Shown: positions 44,886-55,600 of the stretch, piece after piece
Layout of the letters: every line of letters begins with the position of its first letter
Numbering within the stretch: the first letter of the stretch is position 1
From: Drosophila miranda
Lineage: Eukaryota > Arthropoda > Insecta > Diptera > Drosophilidae
Direction: 5' to 3'
Assembly (NCBI RefSeq): GCF_003369915.1
Contig: NC_046676.1
Span: forward strand, 18,706,001 to 18,770,000
DNA: 64,000 nt
The notes under the pieces: generated by a model
The model's input: the letters and a program-made list of their open reading frames with translations, nothing else
What the model was told of the DNA's origin: nothing
Database searches by the model: none
Made by a program: the position numbers and the translations under genes

Positions 44886-45755
44886 TTTGGTAATTTTGTT
44901 ATATTTTGTTCTTTGATAATTTTGAATCGTCTTACAACACTAGGATTAAATAAATCGGCACTTTTTTTTATGTGTTGTGTGATTGCGATGCTAATTACAC
45001 AAATTAGTTCATTAAAATTAATGATTATTTGTGGTAGTCATTAAACGTTTATTTACAGCATTTAAGCGTTTAATGTAGAAATCAAAAATCTGGCAGCGTT
45101 TTCCAATACCAACAGATACAGCAATCATTCAGCTCTCGTGTGTATTCGGCTTTTTGTTGCTGGCCTGCTTCTGGCGTCGTTGTCGTGTTTAACAAATCAA
45201 ATAGTGCAATTAAATACAGTTTACAGACGTTTGCTTGACGCCGGTGGAGTGCGGAGTGGATGTTGTTGATGCGCGCGATCAGGTTTGTCAAAATAATTCG
45301 GCTAAAAGTGTCAATTTGACATGTTATATGTCATGGTCTCTGGCCATCCGATAGCGCATAGTGGCCAGCTATCGATACTATATTCGATTGGTAAAACAAC
45401 TATTTAAAAGATTGCCAAGTGAATGCTGTTAGATTTCCAACACAATATGAAAACTGAAGAATCAAGTAGGCTGCAGGGAATGCCGAGATTTCGGGCCATA
45501 GTATGCCTCAACTTTTGTGTCCTGTCATTTAGCTGTGCATTCAGTTAAAGTTAGTTTTATCCCGAAGCCCGAGCTGTGAGCACAAATATTTTTGTTAATC
45601 GTCGAGAAAAAAATTTATTATAATATTTTTCCAAAAGTTAAACACACAACAAAATAAATTTGTGTTGTTTTTTTTTGTGCCTGGACTTAAACTCAATTTT
45701 TTCTGTGACGTTTCACAGGCTTTTTTCTTGCTGAACGTGCGCGTTGGCCTAAACA
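44886..45755. promoter_or_regulatory. Divergent region between the piggyBac-derived gene and achi/vis
   Basis: No coding frame. Contains a DRE TATCGATA at 45370-45377 and a 9-bp inverted repeat (CATTAAACG ... CGTTTAATG) at 45039-45047/45067-45075. AT-rich stretches of T and A lie just before the achi/vis ATG, consistent with 5' UTR. No TTAA-flanked terminal repeats of a piggyBac element are evident. Confidence 0.5.
45370..45377. promoter_or_regulatory. DRE upstream of achi/vis
   Basis: Perfect TATCGATA, 379 bp upstream of the achi/vis ATG and 485 bp from the piggyBac-derived ATG on the other strand. Confidence 0.6.
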
Positions 45756-47858
45756 ATGATTTCGCCAGATCATGAAGAGGTGAACCTGGTGCTGGATCAC
45801 CAGGTGCGCGAGAACATCAAGAACGTGATGGATCTGCCGAACGGTCCCGAACGCTTCGTGTCCGACTGTAGCATGGACAATGATTCGCTGCCGCATGACC
45901 AGGAGTCGATGAATGCATTGGACACCCTGTCCGCCGATGGCATTGTGGAGGTGGAGGAGGATCACACCTCCGACCAGATGGTGGCGATGGACAGCAGTGA
46001 GCTACAGAACTACCACGAGATGATGGTGGAAACCGACCACGACCACCACATCGACATCAATGGATCGCTGCGCAAGCGTCGTGGCAACCTGCCGAAGCAC
46101 TCGGTGAAGATACTGAAGCGCTGGCTCTACGAGCACCGCTACAATGCCTATCCCAGCGATGCCGAGAAGTTCACTCTGGCGAAGGAGGCCAGCCTGACGG
46201 TGCTGCAAGTATGCAACTGGTTCATCAATGCGCGCCGGCGCATTCTGCCCGAGATGATACGCCGCGAGGGCAACGACCCGCTGCACTTCACCATCTCGCG
46301 GCGCGGCAAGAAGGTCAGCCCGGGCATGCCCCAAAAGGGTGCAACCCAGACGTCTGTGGCAGGCAGTCCTTCCTCCGAAGTGGTATGCAATCCATCCATG
46401 AATTCCATACCCCATGGAGCAGAGTGTGATTCATATGTTTAATCTTTGCAGTTTGTTGGCGCCACAGAGGAAGTAGATGGTGCTGCCGACGCCCACCAGG
46501 GAATCGCCAATGTCCTCACAAACTTCGACCAATACGTGCGAACGCCGAACGGCCAGATGGTCAAAATGGAGCCGGAGTACGACGAGAGCATTGTCTACAG
46601 GTACTGCCGCAGAGCACATAGTGCAGACATAGTCTATTCGATCCTTCAACTTTGATCCCTCCCCCACCTACTCCCCCAAGTTGGCAGCAGGCCGTTGCAA
46701 ACAATCCAATAGGCTTCCAGAGTCTCCACCCGTCACTGCAAGCAACCATTATAGATAAGATCCAGGCCTTTCAGATGCGGAAGGCTGCCGCGCTGGCCGC
46801 CATCTCAACAAATGTCGCCACCAGTGCCACCGGTGCCATAAAGCCTTTTACCAGCACATTTCGGCAGATGCCGGCAGAGTTTGAGGAGGACAAAAAGCCA
46901 GGTCCGATCAGGCGCGGACGTAAGCGCTCGGAGGTGGCTAACAAAACGCTTCAATCCGAGCAAAAAGCAGCCCAAGACACTGATCAGAAACAAAAGGATG
47001 CGAAACATGTAAAACCGGCCAAAAGAAGCAAAAAGAATTCCCCTAGGTACAGCGGGGCAGTTGCAAAGCACATTGCTGGACTCCTTATCTTAAGCCTGAC
47101 ACTTGGGTACCAATGTGGCTAAACACTCCCTTCTCATCCACAGATCCGAGTGCGAGGAGAGCGCTCAGGGATACGAGTCGTGCGAGCAAAACAGCGAGCG
47201 AGAAGTGCGCTTCGAGACCTCCGACGACTGGCAGTCCGTGATGAAGTAAGTAGGGCCTTCACTTTTGAGTGTTCGGTTGTACTTTCATGTTCTTTCGTTT
47301 CTCGGTGCAGAACCGTTTTCACTACGGAAGAGGTTGCTACGAGCGCCGCAGCCATTAAGAAAACTACTGCCAACAGCCAAGAGGCGGCCAACTGTAACAA
47401 CTCCAAGACCGCAGATCCGATCATAAAGCGTGAGCGTAAGTTTCAGCATTCATTATAGCCCGATTGTGAACCAAAGTAAACGGCTTGGAAACATTTTCAG
47501 CCAAGCCAAAGGTCGTGGTCACCAGGAACGACCTACTTCATCACCTCGGAGCCCCGGCCACAGTAAAGGCCACAAGCAGCTCCAATCAAATGGAGATGTC
47601 CTCAGAGGAGGTAAACACCAACAACGAGGGCGGCAGCAGTCAGACCCAGTCCACACCGCCACCACAGAGTAAGATCAGAGGAAATGCACGCTTATATATA
47701 TATATATATATATACTTACTGCTCCGATTTCCCCTGCAGATCTAAGTCGAGAGGAGCGTGACAAGTACAAATGCCTCTATTATCTAGTGGAGACAGCTAT
47801 GGCAGTGCGTCCCAACGATCCCGGACAAGAGGAGGGCGTTGCTTATCTGCGCAAGTAA
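45756..47858 (+). CDS. achi/vis: TGIF-class TALE homeodomain protein
   Basis: Transcription factor; in D. melanogaster achintya/vismay are needed for spermatocyte gene expression. Exons 45756-46382, 46452-46600, 46681-47046, 47144-47245, 47311-47435, 47501-47668 and 47740-47858; 551 residues. The N-terminus is acidic and His/Asp-rich. The homeodomain spans about 105-167 ([20 protein letters not shown] start), with the three-residue TALE insert AYP at 131-133 and recognition helix [11 protein letters not shown]. The C-terminal half has basic patches and ends in a conserved block ([20 protein letters not shown]). The start codon is the first Met in this frame. Intron 6 has a (TA)n run. AATAAA at 48204. 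Only one TGIF gene is present in this stretch. Confidence 0.92.
47693..47714. repeat. (TA)11 microsatellite in achi/vis intron 6
   Basis: 22 bp of uninterrupted TA, 25 bp before the acceptor of the last exon. Confidence 0.9.
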
Positions 47859-48203
47859 AGCCCCTCCACACCACACGCAACACAACACCCGAACAATGTG
47901 GTGCTGTAAATACACGTTATATTATTTTGTTAGTATTCATATTTAATGCAGTTCCTGCAACCAAATTGGCAAAGCTAATCATTAGCATAGCTCAAGAATA
48001 GGATACACACACAAATGGTACAAATCATTAGATAAACTTTACATCGCAACGCAGATTGGTGAATATCAGGGCAAAAAAGGAAACAATGAGAACACTGAAG
48101 CATCTAATCAAGTACTTGCTTAACTACTATGATTATGTGTAATATGGATTTCTGTTTAGTTTGTATAATTACGTTTATGATAGTTACGTTACAATAATTT
48201 CCA

Positions 48204-48209
48204 AATAAA
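48204..48209 (+). terminator. Polyadenylation signal of achi/vis
   Basis: AATAAA 346 bp after the stop; the first good signal downstream. Confidence 0.5.
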
Positions 48210-50665
48210 AACCAAACCGAAGCCGCCTCCAGTGTGCCATACAAATGAATGTATTTAAATCGCGCGGTCTCCCAATGTATTTTTTAGTATTTTATTTTCT
48301 CATTGCTAAACTACTGCAGTATTTTGCCGCTTTCCCCATACGGTCAGTCGCGTATTTTGTTTTTTGTTTTTTTTTGCAAATAAAAAATGCCCCAAGCGAT
48401 TTTTAATTGTTTAACAACGCAAGCCCCAACGTGTGCGGGACGTGCAATAAATACTATATATTAAATGATATAGTGACCTCCAAGTGAAAGGCTTTAACCT
48501 ATAAGCTATAACCAATACGAAATAAGAGTTACGCGCCGCAGAATCCGCAACCAGACAGATTTTCCACACCCCATACCGCTCGCTGCCAACAACTCTTTCA
48601 ATTCGATCTGTTGTCGTGTGCAGTTGTTTGTGTAGGAATTACAACATGAATAAGTTCAATTAAAGATGTAATATGTGTAATGTGTAATCTGGTTGCGGCA
48701 CAGAAACGACAGACGCACGCAAAGCAATAACTACAAGTGTGTTCCCTCACATCGGCAGTGTGTGCCACACCTGCACCAGCACCACCGCACCCTAGGATCC
48801 CCACCTCCCCCCCACCATCCCATAAAGCCTCCCTCACTCTAGCGACTAGCCCTCATTTGGAGCCTGGCGACGGAAGAAATCAGGACATGCAAAGAGCATT
48901 CCAATCCGCAGTGTGGGTAAGTCTCTCCCTCTCCTCGGCTGCCTCCGTTTTTATGGGGTGCGGAGTGGGCAGGCCTGTACTGCCTGTACGTGTGTTGGCA
49001 TCTTTTTGGGTATTTGCACTTTTACTTTCGGTTTTTGCACTTTTCCTTTGTTGTTGGCTGCGGCAGTAGCTGTAGCTGGCCCACTTCTACATACCCCGAC
49101 ACACGCCACTGTACACTCCCATTGCTGTTGCGTTTTTGGGGCTATCGGGGGGCCACTGTTTACGGCATTCCGCCCTCCCCTGTTTCGATCCCCCGGATAC
49201 GACAGTTTGCGTCGCCCAGCTTCTGAACTCTGGATTCTGGGTAGCGGAAGCGATATACGAACCAAACAGTGATTTGAGCTCGTAATATATACATATACAT
49301 ATATGATTTTTGGTTATTTAATTTATGGCTTATCAGCAAAATGCTTGAAAGTCAACAAAATGGCTGTCGAAGCCAATAACGAACGATACTCTTATCGTTG
49401 AAGCTGTTTTAAGGAATACCGATCTAATATCCACTAAAACAAAAGTCGCAAAAAAATTTGAGACATTTTCTTTGTAATTTTGTTCATCTGTGAAGCTATT
49501 TCCAAGGAATTCGTTACCTGAGACCCTTAAAAACCAGTTCTAAGTAATTTCAAGCTAGGTTTAAGCTTTTACAGACCTGAATTCCGATATATGTATGTAC
49601 GTCTGTTTCAAATGAGTATAAGAATCAATTTCAAACCATTTTCCATCTGGTTTTTAGTTTTGGTTTGTTATCCACATTGGCCTGTTAGAGCATTACCATC
49701 GTCGGCGATTGTCTTGCTCCTAGGTCCTATTTGTATCCCAATTTTTAGGTCATACCAATTGCCAAATGGAGTCTATTTTTAAGCACGTGCCACATCCTCC
49801 CAGCTAGTATAATTAAGATGCTCATAATGATGCTGCTGTGGATGATTCCACTGATGACGATGATGACACACTCCTACAATAAGTAGTTCGAGTGCTTTTG
49901 GCAGGGGACAGAACAACATTTTAAGCGACAATTTGCAGTAATTATAAATATGAGAGAGGAAGACCAATTGTGGTGGCATGTGCTTGTGTTCACACCAACG
50001 ACGCCGACGACGACAACGACACCTGCCCCCAATCCACGTCGGCCGCCGCCGCCGCCTAGTCCCCCCTGTGTGCACGTGTGTCCCTCTCTCTCTGTCTATG
50101 GTTTTATTAATAAATCGAAGCAGGCGGCCGAGAGCTGTTCAGCCAAGGGTCAAACGGCGCTGCGCAGTTTGCGGCATTCCCCACTCTGGCAGCAACCCAC
50201 TCGGGCAGGCACCCAGCCACCCACCAACCCAACCCCATGCTCCATGTTCCCATGCCCATGCCGATGCCATCATTTTGTTCTGTTCGGTTCGGTTCAGGTC
50301 TCATTTTCAGTTGCCTTCTATTCAGCTCTCGTGCGCTCTATTTTGTTTGGCCCCTGCACACATGCACATTATCTGGCGTCTGACGCTCTCTTTTTCTGTC
50401 TTTTTTGATACTCCCTAGAAGCCGGGTATTGTGGTTTTGGAAAGTGGTTTGACACTGCAGAGGCAGACACTGAAGGCAGCCCTTGAATTTTCCTCTTCCT
50501 TCTTGGGAACGAAGGAAGCCATTTATCAATTATATTTCATAGAAAATTAATATTAAATTATGATTAAACAAACGTTTTTCTAGGGTATATCTAATGCTTC
50601 TACGCCAATGGATAGACCTCTATCTGCTTTGTGGTGCGGCTGCGGCTGCCACTCTGCTGTTGCCG

Positions 50666-50700
50666 CTGCCGCTGCTGCTGCTGCTGCTGCTGCTGCGACT
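50666..50700. repeat. CTG/CCG triplet run
   Basis: GCCGCTGCCG followed by seven or so GCTGCT units, outside any gene seen. Confidence 0.8.
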
Positions 50701-52633
50701 GCTGCAGCTGTGCCTCAACTTGTTGTGCCACTAACGTAACGCATCACATTCAGTTTGCAATTATCAACAAAGCGCGCGCCTTCACCCGGCTAAATCGTAG
50801 TGCCAACCGCAAGGAAATCTCTTTGGCATGGCCATAAATAATACAAAATTTTGTTTTTTGGGTTTATTGCCTCCACATCTTATGTGAAAATATACCAATT
50901 TTGAATACTGAAATGCTGCTGACACGACGGTATGTGGCTGGAGTGGTGCTAAACGAAATCATGACGGAAGTGAAATAAAACGAATGAAAACAAAAATCAC
51001 TGGAGGATTATAAATATTTGATTGGGGTCAAGTCAAGTCGGATTTGATATGGGGAGTGCCTTAAATATCACTTGCAAAAAGTCGCTCTTAGGCTTTTCAA
51101 TCGATCCATGTATAATTACATTCCATTCCACAATTCCTGTCCTCTCCCCGAACCTCCCCCTTTGGCATTTCAAGGTTGCATTCCTCCCAGTGGAAATTGT
51201 GGAAAATGATGAGTGCCTCTAACAAGTTTCTTGTTACCCTTTCAATGCGGCACTATGGCAAGAGCAAATGAAGAGCAGAACAAGAACAAAGAGAGAACCG
51301 GGAGAAGGCTTCTTATCTCCAACCATCGCTTGACCACAGACAACAACAAAACACCACACACGGCTGCCAATGCGATTTGTTTTTGATACCCTTACGAGCG
51401 ATTCGGGGTATTGCGACTGTGACTACACCCAAAAATATAGAAATGTGTATAAGAAAATGTTGCAATCGAATCGAATGCTCGAAAGAATTGCATACGAAAA
51501 TCCACCTGAAGTATGAATAATCAAAGTTTGTATCTGGCCCAACTCGTATCATGCATAGCATATGTGAGGGTGTCCTATCAGTCGTTGCGGTTTCCCCTTC
51601 ACTGAATTCTCTTCTCTTCCTTGCCTGCTGTTTCTCTGCCATCCTTAATGCAAATGATCCAGACAGAGACGGGGAGACACAAAGGCCGCAGTCTGTCCCG
51701 TTAGCCCGTAGCTAAGTGCACAGTGACCGGTGGAATTAGAGGGGGGGAGAGAGAGTGAGATAGAGATAGCGCGTATTGTCTGTTCTGTTCTTTTGCCCGC
51801 TTGTCAGTCGCCGTCTTTGACGATTTGTTTGCATGTCATTCATCGCCCCGCTTGCGATTTTTTCTTTTTTTGTATCGGTTTCGTTTTCATTTCGCTCTCT
51901 ACTCTTTAGGTAGAGGGGAAGGGGGAGTGGGATGGGTATACATATAATACAAAATCAATTGGATTGCGTTTGACGGAGCAAAACACAAAACATAATATTA
52001 TGGTAATCGTACTTATTAGGGTTAAGGCTGCCGATGGGGAGCTGTTGCACCTTCATTGGGGGTTTTATTTTTATTTTTTTGCTTGTTTTTTATTGATATT
52101 CTTTGCCTGAAACGAACTTTTACAGGGATATGCATATGGGCTTAACACTAGAAATTAGGATTATATTTTTTCTTTATACTTTCTTTGCTTACAACGAGTG
52201 ATAGAGAGAGATCTGGGGGATCGTAAGAATAACGATATGTGTACTTAGCAGAGATCCAAAGAGATCGTAAAGTTAAGGTATGTATTGTGTGGATATTAAG
52301 GCTGATTACAATTGATCCTGTAGGGATGTTCTATGTATCTTTGATAGTAGAAAATAATGTATAATAATCCATGAGATAAACGATAAACAAAACAAATCTT
52401 ACTCCATTCTGTGAGATCGGTCAGACCTGAGAAAGGAACTACAAAACGATTAACTTTTTAACTAAAGGAACTACAAACAGATTAACTAGTGCGTTGAGTG
52501 AACCAAAAACTCTTTTGCCATTTCCCAGCTGTCCAAAAGAGAGTGCCATCTTATTCCATAATTAAAGCACATTTGTGATTTAGGTTTCTATAGATTATAG
52601 CTAACACAAGGGATGATCTTCCTCCGGAGTCTC

Positions 52634-55600
52634 CTACACATAGCCACTGGACTCCAGCTTCAGGGCTCCCTCATAAGTGGGCAGACCCGATCTGTCAATG
52701 ATTTTGCTCATGTCCAGGCTGATAAAGCCGTTCTCGTTGATGTTGCTTAAATCCTGGCTGGCAGCAGCCAGCTCCTCCTCATTCCTGGCCGATGACGTGG
52801 CTGCCACAGATGCGTTGTCATTTTCATCGTTGACATCGGTGATGGTTGTGGTGGTTGTCTCGTTGATTGCTTCCTGTGTTGCGGGTTGGACATTCCCATT
52901 TGTCTCATCTTCTGTCTGGGCTTCGCCAATCATGTGGTTGCCGTTTCCATCCTCGTTGTCGCAGTTGTTGGAGCAGGGGCAGGGACATGTTGCCAGCTCA
53001 GCACTTGCCAACATTCTATTTTCGTTGGCATCCTCTGGCGGCACTTCGCTGCTCCTCATGGAGCCCATATTGAGGCCGCTTTCCACAGACAAGGCACATG
53101 GGCTGACCTCATCTTCCGCTTCCGCCTCGTAGCGGAACTTGCCACACAGCGGACAGCCCTGTCGGTAGTGACTGTGCTGGTGGCTCTGCTGCAGGTAGCG
53201 ACGCCCCAAGGTGTTCAGCCCGAAGCCTTGCTGACCACCGTGCTTCCTGCCCTGCAGGGCCAGAGGTACCGCTGGTGGTGGCGGCAGTGTTTCCATTTCC
53301 AGGCAATTTCCACGTCGGGCGGCAACCGCAGCCGCCCCTGCATTCCACATGCTCTCCATTTCCGTTGCATTCCACATACTCTCCACCTCCGCCCGCTGCA
53401 GGGAGCAGCAGGATTGGGCGTTCAGCGCCAGCTGCAGTTCCTTGTTGACCGCGGCTCCGCATCCAGCTGCAGCTGCAGCTGCTCCTCCTCCTCTGATTGC
53501 CCCCGATCCACTGGCCATGGCATCCACACTGCCATCGGGCGTGCCACGACTGCAGCCGCCGACCGGCCCGTGGGGATGGTGGTGCGTGCTGATGTCCAGC
53601 GAGGATCGATAGCCGGGCGGTGGCGAGATCCGCTGCATCAGGATCTGCTGCTGCTGCAGCTGGAGCTGCTCCAGCTGCTGCTGGTGCTGCTGTTGTTGCT
53701 GCAGCAACTGCTGCTCGTGCAGCACCACCGCATCGTAGGAGGGCGGCGGCTCGTGGTGCAGGGTCGGCATAACGGACAGTCCGTCTGTGGAGTCGCCCAG
53801 GAATAGTCCAGATGTCTCGTAGCACTGGAATGAAGTGTGTAAGGACATTGATTAGAGGAGGGGTTATTTCTGATGGAATCTGCATCCTAGAAGGAGATTC
53901 CCGGATCTCTACCAGAAATGGATGCAATTTACTCCATTAATGGAGGGGCAGACGGTCAAATGAAATTTACGCAATCACATAAAAAAGTTTAAATTGCACA
54001 CATCATAAATTTATTTCACTCTGCAGCAGCCCTCTGCCTCTGCCCCTGCACTCCACCCCTACTCTCCACTGTCCAGCAATTCCTAACCAAATCCCACCTT
54101 CTGCTGATGTCTCTAGCAATTCCTATCCCAAGCCCGCCTCCTCCTGCTGCAGTGGGAGGACTGTCTCCAGTTGACATTTTTGCGGCAGGACAGGCTAACG
54201 TTGATTTACGCGGCGCCTTCTGTTCCTCCGTTCTTCTTTCTGGCCATATCCCAGTGGGCCGACAAACCACAATGAACTGACGGATGGCAGTGGCAGTGGC
54301 AGTGGGTTCTCGTGGCTTGTAACTTAATAAAGCCCAGGGCCAAGTGAGTGCGGCTTCTAATGGCGGATTCCAAGTGCCATCGCTGCCGTACCCGCCCCCA
54401 CCCCCGCTTCTTTTGGCCCTTGGAAGCGGCGCGGCCGGCGCCCCGTCGGTGGCAGCAGCAAAAAGCAATTGTCGCGCCTTTTTTCTGCTGTGGTCAAGTT
54501 ACTTTGTTGTTATTGTTGTTGTTGTTGCTGATGTGGCACCTGTTAAATGTGCCGCATAAATATCCATTACCCCTCATTCCTACAATCTTTTTCTGCCCCA
54601 CTCTCTGCTTACCCCATGCCTCTTTCTGTGCCACTTTCTGGCTAACATTCTTGAAATGTCGCCTTGAAATGTTGGCTTAAACTTGAAAGAGGCCACTGGC
54701 GGTGGGGGATGGCCTGTGGGGCTGTGGGGCTACCAGTCTGCCAGTCTGCATCCCCACGAATGTCTAGCAGTCTACTAATTTATTTATACTTTGGCCAATT
54801 GCCCGCTGATTGTGATTCGTGGTTCCACAGCAATTAGGATTTGACATTCAAACTGGAGAGTCATTAAATCAATGAATTGAAGATTAACCAATTTCAGGAG
54901 AATATTTGATGTTGCCAGAGGAACGGAACCTATGCGATTGGGTATTATAGACTCTTTCACAGGCCAGCACCCACATATCATATGGAGAAGTCCCATAGAA
55001 TCCACAGCTCTGTTCCTTTGAAACATTCTTCATCCTTCATTAGAGAAATTCTCGCCAGAATCCTCAAAACCCCACAAGAAAATACTTATACTCCCCAAAC
55101 CCGATCCCAAGCCTATTTGCCTCCACTCGTATTTCTTGAATGAAATTGTTACACATTTCTCTGGTGCATTCCGTTCAATTGCAACATCATTCCCCATTGG
55201 AGAGTGGCCTTTTATATTGTAACCGTTGGCCTTTCACCCTCCGGGGGTGGTGGTGGCATGGGCATGGCATGGGCAGCGCAAAAGAAACTTACCTGCTCAA
55301 CGCTATAGATTTCCATATTGGGATCCGTCTCCAGCCATTGATGCTGCTGCTGCCTGTAGGCGGCCTCTGTGCGCTTTTTGATGTTGCGGTGGCAACAATA
55401 GCAGACGACGCACAATATGGTTGTCACCAGGGAGAGCATGGCGCTGCAACAACCAACAAGCAACAACAGAAACATGAAATATGTTACAATACAAATGCAA
55501 TGTAATTCGATGCGCCACAGATACACATCCATACACAGCCACAATATTAATAGATACATGTATAGATAACTGTTTGCCTGTAAGTGTGTGTGTGTGTGGA

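Larger units (their letters stand above)
47859..52633. other. Non-coding stretch between achi/vis and the PPxY membrane-protein gene
   Basis: 4.8 kb. Left part: achi/vis 3' UTR with AATAAA at 48204-48209. Right part: probable 3' UTR of the minus-strand gene, with minus-strand AATAAA near 52087-52092. The middle holds Pro-rich and Ser-rich accidental open frames, a (CTG)n run near 50670-50700 and poly-pyrimidine tracts, but nothing with protein-like composition. No RNA gene recognised. Confidence 0.5.

Noticed and set aside
44886..45300. Terminal repeats of an active piggyBac element around 43092-44885
   Set aside because: No paired TTAA-flanked inverted repeats were found on the two sides; the 9-bp inverted repeat at 45039-45075 lies on one side only.
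46601..46655. achi/vis reading on past the donor at 46601
   Set aside because: Splicing to 46681 restores frame and a conserved-looking helix; the read-through frame ends after 18 codons.
48700..50410. Pro-, Ser- and Cys-rich open frames on both strands
   Set aside because: Low-complexity composition, overlapping frames, no splice support and no recognisable domain.
52886..53806. 306-codon open frame on plus
   Set aside because: It is the antisense shadow of the Gln-rich exon 3 of the PPxY gene; CTG/CAG repeats keep several frames open.
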